DNA of 59,195 nt from positions 1 to 59,195 of the forward strand of contig PFRX01000043.1 in the NCBI GenBank assembly GCA_002788775.1, written 5' to 3'. Below the pieces are notes generated by a model that saw nothing but the letters and a program-made list of their open reading frames with translations, did not search any database and had not been told where the DNA came from. Of the stretch, positions 52,568-59,195 are shown in pieces. The number at the start of each line of letters is the position of its first letter. Position 1 is the stretch's first letter. The position numbers and the translations under genes are program-made. Source of the DNA: Candidatus Peregrinibacteria bacterium CG_4_9_14_0_2_um_filter_53_11. Its GTDB lineage: Bacteria > Patescibacteriota > Gracilibacteria > UBA1369 > UM-FILTER-53-11.

Positions 52568-54652
52568 TTACTCAACCGGAAGGCCACGGAGATTTACGAA
52601 GTAGACCTGTTTGTCGTCCGCGATGTAGAGGCGGTTATCTACAACCTCAAGATCGCGAAGCGTACCAACATTCTCAAAGACGTACTGAGTCTGGTAGGCG
52701 GCTCCTCCATTTTGGAGATCCTTGCGGTAGATGAGAACACGCTGCTGAGCCGGCTCAAGAACATAGAGATAGAGAGACTCCGGCGCCGTAACCAACTTTG
52801 TTGGCTGAGTTACCGGAACGACCGGAGAGCGACGAAGTGGAAACTCCTGCTGCTCACCCTGATAGAGCTGAGTGATGGTTCCATCTGAGTTCAAAACGTA
52901 GATGTTGGAGTCGATGGCGATTGAGACGCCCTTCTCAAGCGAGGCATCCTGATTGTAAGCCTCACTCACGTCAAAGCCCTCACGACGACGCTGATAGCGC
53001 CAGATCTGATTGTGCTCAGGATCAAGAACATAGAGACGAGGACCATATGAAGTCATATCAACACCTTTCTTCCACAGACCATCACTCGTGCTGACCTCTT
53101 GGACGCGACCATCCTTGTACTCGAGCATCTTCCCGGTACGAGTGAGGAAAAGCAGAGAGTTCTCTTCATTGAAAGCTGAAGCGAGAATAACCGTCTCAAC
53201 ATCACTGATCGTAAGAGGATCCTGGAGCTTATCGAGGACGATCTCATACAGTGCATTGTATTCAAAAGCATACAGAAGATCCTTAAGCGCGATCAGCCCC
53301 AACGCACTTACATTCTCACGCTTTTCGGCAAGATTGGCCACGATCGTGGGGGTCAGACGCTTGATATCGTCGAGCGTATCGCGCTGAGTCTGAATCTCAT
53401 CGAGGAGTGTGACCGCCTCACTGCGCAAGAAGCGCGAGCTCAAAACGGTAAGAGCCTCTTGCTCCGCAGCTGTGAGGGTATCGGCCGCCTTTTCTTTATC
53501 GAACTGGCCAACAGTCGAAGCCTCACCAAGAAGCTCACGAACATGATTAAGACGAGACTGATGTTCGGCAATGAGCTCCTGCTGGCCTCCACGCGAGCGG
53601 AGCCAGAAGACACTAACAACAAGAAGGATGAGCAGACCGGCGGCGATCATGAGGATGCGCTCCTTTCTCATCTCTTTGCGGAAACGAATCTTCGGCAAGA
53701 CACGTCCCATCTTTTCTTGAGCGGCTGCTGCAGTACTCTCCAAGGTTTCGGAGACCTTATCTTTTACGGTATTAATCTTATTCCTCATCCAAAGTTTCGC
53801 CCCCCAAGCAACGAGCGTTTTAACCCCGGGAATCTTAGCGACGAAAGAGATCATCCGGAACTTGCGATAGAGACTCTTGCAGCTTCCTGAAAACCGCCTC
53901 CAAGCCTCAACCGGATGCCATGCAGAACGCTCTCCCGACTCCATCAACTCACTATCGAACATCCCCTCAATATCGGCTGCTACGGCCTCCTCCTTACCCA
54001 TGTACAAGCCAACAACAGCACTGCGCCCCAGGATTTCGGTAAGAAGATAGTCTTGCAGCTCACCGAGAGCTTCAGCGAGCTCACCATGATGAGTAAGCGC
54101 AAACATCTTACCGAGATCACCTTTGGTTATATAACGAACGAGACGAGACGACGATAAGAGAACGGTATCCCCTTCTTCAAGGGCACCGTTGGCAATATTA
54201 ACGAATGATTCGGTGTGAGCATCCTCAACAAGACCTTCGGAGATGATCGAGACGAAACGCTTTCTAATAAGGTAGGCCTCTGCATCACCCGTGACCGAGA
54301 TATAAAGGGTGTTTTCTACAATCGCACCTATCGAGATGTTCAGGTTGCCAATGAAGCGTGAGGCCTTTTCCTGACGGAAACTCTCAATCGTGGCATTTAC
54401 CTCTTTTAGTGACTCCTCAAATCGCTCGTAAGGATCAGCCTCCATGGAGCGGTAAAACGCTTGACGGAAGTTAGAAAAAAGAGCCTCGCCTATATCCTCG
54501 GCCTCGGATTGGTTATTAAGGATCTCGAGTGCCATAAAGATTCGCCCACCTTTAGCAGTGGGATCATCGGTCAGCTCGTAGGAGTAGTTCTCGAGGAAGC
54601 TTTCGTCTCCCTTTCCAATAAAGATGAATTCCGATTCACAGGCGAGAGCCAT
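52568..54652 (-). CDS. Membrane protein with PP2C-like and propeller-like domains
   Basis: 694 residues. Residues about 1-210 resemble a PP2C/SpoIIE-type fold (FIGNLNISIGAIVENTLYISV, GDAEAYLIRKR, ALEEGDTVLLSSS) but I do not see the Asp metal ligands of active phosphatases, so it may be a binding module. A membrane helix (ILMIAAGLLILLVVSVFWL, about 335) is followed by a coiled coil and C-terminal repeats of NHL/propeller type (LYVLDPEHNQIWRYQ, IYVLNSDG, LYLYVLEPAQQRVLIYR). It may transmit an outside signal inward. Convergent with the fusion gene. Confidence 0.7.
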   Translation of the reverse strand: MALACESEFIFIGKGDESFLENYSYELTDDPTAKGGRIFMALEILNNQSEAEDIGEALFSNFRQAFYRSMEADPYERFEESLKEVNATIESFRQEKASRFIGNLNISIGAIVENTLYISVTGDAEAYLIRKRFVSIISEGLVEDAHTESFVNIANGALEEGDTVLLSSSRLVRYITKGDLGKMFALTHHGELAEALGELQDYLLTEILGRSAVVGLYMGKEEAVAADIEGMFDSELMESGERSAWHPVEAWRRFSGSCKSLYRKFRMISFVAKIPGVKTLVAWGAKLWMRNKINTVKDKVSETLESTAAAAQEKMGRVLPKIRFRKEMRKERILMIAAGLLILLVVSVFWLRSRGGQQELIAEHQSRLNHVRELLGEASTVGQFDKEKAADTLTAAEQEALTVLSSRFLRSEAVTLLDEIQTQRDTLDDIKRLTPTIVANLAEKRENVSALGLIALKDLLYAFEYNALYEIVLDKLQDPLTISDVETVILASAFNEENSLLFLTRTGKMLEYKDGRVQEVSTSDGLWKKGVDMTSYGPRLYVLDPEHNQIWRYQRRREGFDVSEAYNQDASLEKGVSIAIDSNIYVLNSDGTITQLYQGEQQEFPLRRSPVVPVTQPTKLVTAPESLYLYVLEPAQQRVLIYRKDLQNGGAAYQTQYVFENVGTLRDLEVVDNRLYIADDKQVYFVNLRGLPVE

Positions 54653-54685
54653 AGTGGAAGGTTTATTAATGACAAATTTTCTGAA

Positions 54686-54713
54686 ACTATACCAAATCGA
54701 AGATGAACCTCAA
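54686..54713 (-). promoter_or_regulatory. Promoter of the PP2C-like gene
   Basis: TTGAGG (54708-54713), a 16-nt spacer and TGG-TATAGT (-10 at 54686-54691) on the minus strand, 33 nt before the ATG. Confidence 0.55.
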
Positions 54714-54823
54714 AGAAGACTCTTCTTACTATACGGATCGGGGGGAAATTAGCAATTTCACAGCATTTTTCTTGAAAATCCAGCTCAATTCGATGAGCAC
54801 CGGCTATTTTAAGCCTGTTTGTT

Positions 54824-54852
54824 TTGACTTTTTAAGGTTTCGTCCGTATGAT
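54824..54852 (+). promoter_or_regulatory. Promoter of rpmH
   Basis: TTGACT (54824-54829), a 17-nt spacer and TATGAT (54847-54852), 10 nt before the ATG at 54863. Two upstream in-frame ATG codons lie within or at the -10 box. Confidence 0.75.
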
Positions 54853-54862
54853 GCGTGGGCTT

Positions 54863-54991
54863 ATGTTGAGCAAACTTAAAACACGAAAGCGAAAGCGCAC
54901 ACACGGATTTCTCAAGCGCATGCGTACGACTGCTGGCCGCGAGGTCATCAAGCGACGCCGCAGCAAGGGGCGCAAACAGCTGACAGTCTAA
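54863..54991 (+). CDS. rpmH: Ribosomal protein L34
   Basis: 42 residues, almost all basic. [20 protein letters not shown] followed by [16 protein letters not shown] is the L34 signature (typical: RKRKHGFRARM...GRKVLARRRAKGRKRL). It binds 23S rRNA in the 50S subunit. The start at MLSKLK (54863) is set by the promoter, because the ATGs at 54848 and 54851 overlap the -10 box. It precedes rnpA as in many bacteria. The usual neighbours dnaA and dnaN are not seen here. Confidence 0.95.
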   Translation: MLSKLKTRKRKRTHGFLKRMRTTAGREVIKRRRSKGRKQLTV

Positions 54992-55070
54992 AGAGCGAGT
55001 AGCCAGGAGCTCGTAGCACGCCCGCACGCCCTCGTTACGAACTGCTTGCTACCCGCTACCGTACTGCATC

Positions 55071-55427
55071 ATGCTCCCCTCAACTCACCGGATAGGTCAG
55101 AGTTACCGCATTCAACAAATTTTGAGACGGGGTCTTTTCTTTCGTAGTTTTAGCTTTCAGGCAAAGCTGCTCACCTCCAACGAGGCGCATAACCGCTTCG
55201 CTCTCATCGTCTCAAAAAAAACAGCGAAAAAGGCCGTTATCCGCAACAGGATACGACGCCGGCTCGATGAGGCGGTTCGCAAATGTATTCACGCACCCTC
55301 CTCAACATGTTACGATATCGTCATTCTCGCTCGGAGCGAGGCGCTAACGACCGAGTTCAGCAGGCTCGTCGAGGAGATACTTACTCTGCTTAAAACTATA
55401 GACCGCTCTCCCCCATCACATGGATAA
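55071..55427 (+). CDS. rnpA: Ribonuclease P protein component
   Basis: 118 residues. Basic protein that helps RNase P RNA bind pre-tRNA. NRFALIVSKKTAKKAVIRNR followed by IRRRLDEAVR is the conserved RNR motif helix; the FFRSFSFQAKLLTSNEA strand lies before it. The partner rnpB is at 6280-6686. It overlaps yidC by 8 bp and follows rpmH by 79 nt, in the usual rpmH-rnpA-yidC order. Confidence 0.94.
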   Translation: MLPSTHRIGQSYRIQQILRRGLFFRSFSFQAKLLTSNEAHNRFALIVSKKTAKKAVIRNRIRRRLDEAVRKCIHAPSSTCYDIVILARSEALTTEFSRLVEEILTLLKTIDRSPPSHG

Positions 55428-56652
55428 GAAAAAACTCATAACTTGGCTTCTGTTTTTTACGGTCATCTTCCTCGGCCTACAGCTGCTCAACCCTGCAAAA
55501 CCCGCTCAGCAAAACCCGGAATCGACCGCGTCGGTAACAATCAGTGCAACAAAGGACAGTTATGCGGTGGATGAGGCGGTGAGTGTAAAGGTAAAAAACA
55601 ATACGGAGGAGGCCATAACTCTTCCGAAAACCTGCCCCACCAATCCCCTGACGGTCAGCACGCTTGCCGGAGATAGCTTCACCGAGAAGACGGCGACGGC
55701 CGCTATCTCGTGCGATGAGGTAACACCGACGACCATAAACCCGGGCGAAGAAACGACGATTAACTTTGAGTACTGGAATCACAGCCTCTTCGGAGAGGTT
55801 GGCCAGTATAGAGTCAGTCTTACACTTCCAAGCGGCGATCCCGAAGGTGAGCCACAAACGTTCTCATCGGCAAGTTTTAATGTAGAGCAGGCGGGAGTAG
55901 TTAAACGCTTCTTCAGAGCTGCCTTTTACCAGCCGATCTACAACGCCCTCATCTTTATCGTCTCAGTTATTCCCTACCATGACCTTGGTTTTGCAATAAT
56001 CATTCTGACCCTGATCATCAGACTGATCCTCCTTGTACCCTCACAGCGTGCCATAGTCTCACAGAAGCGAATGCAGGAGCTTCAGCCAAAACTGACTCGA
56101 CTACGTAAGGAGCACGAGGGAAACCAGGAAAAAATCGCCCAGGAGACAATGAAACTCTGGAAAGAACACAAGGTAAATCCGTTTGGAAGCTGCCTCCCGC
56201 TCCTCATCCAGTTCCCCTTCCTCATCGCAATCTTCTATGTTGTGCAGAGCGGACTCAATCCGGACAACGCCTACCTTCTCTACAGCCCGCTTCAGCACTT
56301 TAATCTCCAGTCGATTCAGACACTCTTCCTGGGCATTCTTGACCTTAGGAAGGTGGACCACTTCGTCCTGCCGCTGATCGTTGGACTTCTGCAGTTCGGG
56401 CAGATGAAGCTCGCCATGGCACAGAAAAAAGAGAAAGATGAGTCACGGAAGGAGAGCCGCAAGCACAAAGACAAGAAGGAGAAGAAGCCGTTAGCGGGAT
56501 CAGAAATGGAGATTGCGAACAAGGCGATGATCTACATTATGCCCGTCATGATAGCCGGATTCAGTGCAACTCTCCCGGCCGGCGTAGGCCTCTACTGGGG
56601 CGTCTCAACTCTCTTCGCCCTGGTTCAGCAACTGGTGGCAAACAGGAAGTAA
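55420..56652 (+). CDS. yidC: Membrane protein insertase YidC
   Basis: 410 residues. An N-terminal helix (LITWLLFFTVIFLGLQLL), then an extracytoplasmic beta domain of about 120 residues (shorter than in E. coli), then the Oxa1 core: five helices with IIRLILLVPSQRAIVSQKRM, NPFGSCLPLLIQFPFLIAIF and, at the end, LPAGVGLYWGVSTLFALVQQ. The cytosolic loop (KKEKDESRKESRKHKDKKEK) is highly charged. It inserts membrane proteins with or without SecYEG. khpB follows after 48 nt. Confidence 0.95.
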   Translation: MDKKKLITWLLFFTVIFLGLQLLNPAKPAQQNPESTASVTISATKDSYAVDEAVSVKVKNNTEEAITLPKTCPTNPLTVSTLAGDSFTEKTATAAISCDEVTPTTINPGEETTINFEYWNHSLFGEVGQYRVSLTLPSGDPEGEPQTFSSASFNVEQAGVVKRFFRAAFYQPIYNALIFIVSVIPYHDLGFAIIILTLIIRLILLVPSQRAIVSQKRMQELQPKLTRLRKEHEGNQEKIAQETMKLWKEHKVNPFGSCLPLLIQFPFLIAIFYVVQSGLNPDNAYLLYSPLQHFNLQSIQTLFLGILDLRKVDHFVLPLIVGLLQFGQMKLAMAQKKEKDESRKESRKHKDKKEKKPLAGSEMEIANKAMIYIMPVMIAGFSATLPAGVGLYWGVSTLFALVQQLVANRK

Positions 56653-56661
56653 GAGCCTTCC

Positions 56662-56690
56662 TTGCGCTCCTCAGACAGCTATATTATAAT
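56662..56690 (+). promoter_or_regulatory. Promoter of khpB
   Basis: TTGCGC (56662-56667), a 17-nt spacer and TATAAT (56685-56690), 10 nt before the ATG at 56701; near-leaderless. Confidence 0.65.
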
Positions 56691-56700
56691 CATCCGCGTT

Positions 56701-57171
56701 ATGGACACACTTCTGCAAGAGATTCTCAGCGAACTCCTTGAAGCCCTCGGTATCAGCTTCCGCCACATCGCGGTTGCGATCGATGAGAGTGAAGGGCCAC
56801 GCCGCGCACCACTCTACAAGATTGATATTGAGACGGACGAGTCAGCCATACTGATCGGTCATCACGGTGAGAATGTTTACGCGCTTCAGCACGTTCTGAA
56901 AACTATCGTCTGGCGAAAAACCAACGAGAGCATCTTTGTCGTAATCGACGTAGATGGCTACCGCCGACGACAAGAGGAAAGCATAATGGAGCTGGCCCGA
57001 CGTAAGGCGGAGATGGTCCGTAAAAATGGCGGATCACAGATACTTCCTCCAATGTCTCCCTACTTCCGTCGCATCGTCCACCTCACCCTCACAGCTGACG
57101 AGTATGGTGACCTGACGACCGAGAGTGTAGGTGAAGGCGAAAATCGAGCGGTAAGTATAAAAAAGAGTTAG
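56701..57171 (+). CDS. khpB: KH and R3H domain RNA-binding protein KhpB (Jag/EloR)
   Basis: 156 residues. A KH-like domain (LIGHHGENVYALQHVLKTIV, about 55-75) precedes an R3H domain (ILPPMSPYFRRIVHLTL, then TESVGEGENRAVSI). It lacks the Jag_N domain, or has only a short version. It binds RNA and in other bacteria links to cell elongation with KhpA. I start at MDTLLQEI (56701) because the promoter at 56662 lies inside the longer reading that begins at 56662. It follows yidC, as is usual. Confidence 0.93.
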   Translation: MDTLLQEILSELLEALGISFRHIAVAIDESEGPRRAPLYKIDIETDESAILIGHHGENVYALQHVLKTIVWRKTNESIFVVIDVDGYRRRQEESIMELARRKAEMVRKNGGSQILPPMSPYFRRIVHLTLTADEYGDLTTESVGEGENRAVSIKKS

Positions 57172-57173
57172 AG

Positions 57174-58352
57174 ATGAGGAGGAGCATTGCCAGCATACTG
57201 ATCGCAACAACTCTCATCTCACCTACAGGGGTTTTTGCCCAAACAACTGACGGTCTTCCTCAACAAGTCATCCCAAACTTCTACGACCTCCCCGAAGACT
57301 CGGAGTACTTCTTACCCGTAACCTATCTTCATGAGCGCGGACTTGTTGCCGGCTACGAAGACGGGACCTTCCATGCGGAGGAGCCGGTAAATCGAGCTGA
57401 GGCTCTGGCAATGGTGCTACGCGCTACAGATCACGAGATACTCCACGAGATCACACGCAAGAAGGCGGAGGCCGAGGCGGCGCTAAGAGCTGCTGAGAAA
57501 GCAAAGCTCGAGGCCGAGGCCGCAGAGAGAGAGGACCAAACCCAAGCTCATGAGGCTGAGAAGTTCGAGAGTGAGACCTCCACCGAAGCGACACCGAGCC
57601 AAAGAGAACCGGTAGCTGAACCGACGTTGGCAGATAACACTGGTACGGAGGCTGAGCCAGTTACGCCAGTTACCGAACCAGCCGCATTTGCCGATATTTC
57701 CGAGGAGGACTGGTTCTACGATATTGTGACGGGTGCAAAACGGTATGGAGTGGTGAGCGGAACGGGTGAGGGCACCAACTTTGAACCCGAAAAAGAGGTT
57801 ATTCTTGTTGGAGCGCTACGAATGCTCTTCAAAAGCAGCGGCGAAGAGCTTCCCCTACCCGAGGAGATCAACCTGCGCTATCCCCTCCCCGACCTCGACA
57901 AAACTCAGTGGTACGCTCCCGACCTCATGCTGAGCGCAGCACGCGGCATGCTCCTAAGAACAACCGGCGGCGAGCTTGTAATAAAGCCGGACGAGACGCT
58001 GAGCCGTGGTGAGATGGCCGCTCTCATCTATCGCTACATCAAGACCGAGGAGGGGGGAATGTTTGGCTACGCGAGCTGGTATGGCGATGGACTGGCGCAC
58101 ACGAGCGTCCCGCAAGGAGAAGAGTATGTCGACAACTACCGGACGGCGGCAAACCGCACACTCCCCTTTGGTACTATCCTCAGGGTTACCAACAGTCTTA
58201 ACGGGAAGCAGGTGGATGTCGTGGTCAACGACCGTGGCCCCTTCATACCGGGCCGCATCCTGGACCTCTCACGCTCTGCTTTTGCAGAAATAGCCAGTCC
58301 GGGAGCCGGCGTTGCCCGCATCGAGTTTGAGATTATCGATCCGGTTGAATAA
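57174..58352 (+). CDS. SLH-domain protein with a C-terminal RlpA domain
   Basis: 392 residues. A signal peptide (ending VFAQ) is followed by SLH motifs (ITYLHERGLVAGY-like at about 50-90, WFYDIVTGAKRYGVVSGTG near 180, and a third before 270). A charged helix of Ala/Glu repeats (about 95-150) links the first SLH to the rest. The C-terminal 110 residues are a double-psi beta-barrel RlpA domain: YASWYGDGLAHTSV, NRTLPFGTILRVTN, VVNDRGPF and GRILDLSRSA. RlpA cleaves naked glycan strands in peptidoglycan in some bacteria; SLH would hold it on the wall or S-layer. It starts 2 nt after khpB. Confidence 0.87.
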   Translation: MRRSIASILIATTLISPTGVFAQTTDGLPQQVIPNFYDLPEDSEYFLPVTYLHERGLVAGYEDGTFHAEEPVNRAEALAMVLRATDHEILHEITRKKAEAEAALRAAEKAKLEAEAAEREDQTQAHEAEKFESETSTEATPSQREPVAEPTLADNTGTEAEPVTPVTEPAAFADISEEDWFYDIVTGAKRYGVVSGTGEGTNFEPEKEVILVGALRMLFKSSGEELPLPEEINLRYPLPDLDKTQWYAPDLMLSAARGMLLRTTGGELVIKPDETLSRGEMAALIYRYIKTEEGGMFGYASWYGDGLAHTSVPQGEEYVDNYRTAANRTLPFGTILRVTNSLNGKQVDVVVNDRGPFIPGRILDLSRSAFAEIASPGAGVARIEFEIIDPVE

Positions 58353-58404
58353 GAGCCGTGAGGCTTGCATCCACAACTCAAGACTACTACGATAACAGAC
58401 AGTC

Positions 58405-59195
<791 letters not shown>

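Noticed and set aside
54653-55070. Replication origin near rpmH-rnpA
   Set aside because: No dnaA or dnaN gene is adjacent and I could not find a cluster of TTATCCACA-like boxes; only promoters and a GC-rich spacer are present.
57460-57545. Tandem DNA repeat in the SLH-RlpA gene
   Set aside because: The GAGGC-rich pattern encodes an Ala/Glu helix with imperfect periodicity and is better explained by protein composition.

Overview
This 59 kb window looks like a chromosomal segment of a small-genome bacterium of the Candidate Phyla Radiation (Patescibacteria), possibly Peregrinibacteria. That placement is inferred from gene content: archaeal-type AMP phosphorylase next to ribose-1,5-bisphosphate isomerase, a type IV pilus cluster, arrays of VirB2-like two-helix proteins, an RNHCP-domain protein, and many cell-surface proteins of unknown role. 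The standard code is used: TGA ends several genes, which argues against the recoded Gracilibacteria and Absconditabacteria. I found no prophage, insertion sequence, CRISPR array or complete tRNA. No stretch above about 300 bases lacks a gene except the one that holds rnpB.

Layout. 1-178: a CCA-ended tRNA-like 3' end and GC-rich hairpins. 179-11417 (minus): ABC exporter, secA, an undecaprenyl-phosphate sugar transferase, rnpB, a small hypothetical gene, a TPR gene, and a galU-hsp20-ftsH operon. 11510-17867 (plus): three tandem paralogues of about 700 residues that carry divergent sigma-70-like regions; the middle one has a frameshift in a G5 run. 17848-19139 (minus): tilS and an RNHCP gene. 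19200-24500 (plus): a pilus operon (pilN, pilO, pilC, three prepilins, a PilX-like protein), then metG. 26102-29079 (minus): five consecutive VirB2/TrbC-like two-helix membrane proteins. 29241-38570: a hypothetical protein, ftsK, gltX, a zinc-ribbon protein, a lipoprotein, pta-ackA, an asparaginase-like domain, a half-size TauE/SafE protein and an RRM protein.

38727-44718 is a tryptophan module: trpR followed by trpEGDCBA without trpF. Two 18-bp palindromes, at the trpR promoter and before trpE, have the same half-sites and spacing as the E. coli TrpR operator. 44829-52500 holds AMP phosphorylase, R15P isomerase, a CMP/dCMP-type deaminase and a 1550-residue fusion of an FAD-linked oxidase with a class-V aminotransferase. 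The fusion could turn a 2-hydroxyacid (for instance 3-phosphoglycerate from the AMP/RuBisCO route) directly into an amino acid. 52568-54652 (minus): a membrane protein with a degenerate PP2C-like domain and a propeller-like domain. 54863-58743: rpmH-rnpA-yidC-khpB, an SLH-RlpA protein and a small membrane protein. The window ends inside mdh.

Expression signals are unusually readable. Many genes have a good -10 box 6-10 nt before the start codon, and I saw no Shine-Dalgarno sequence at the starts I inspected, so leaderless or nearly leaderless transcripts are probably common. These promoters also fixed several start codons (sigma-like gene A, tilS, pilN, ftsK, trpR, rpmH, khpB and the giant fusion).
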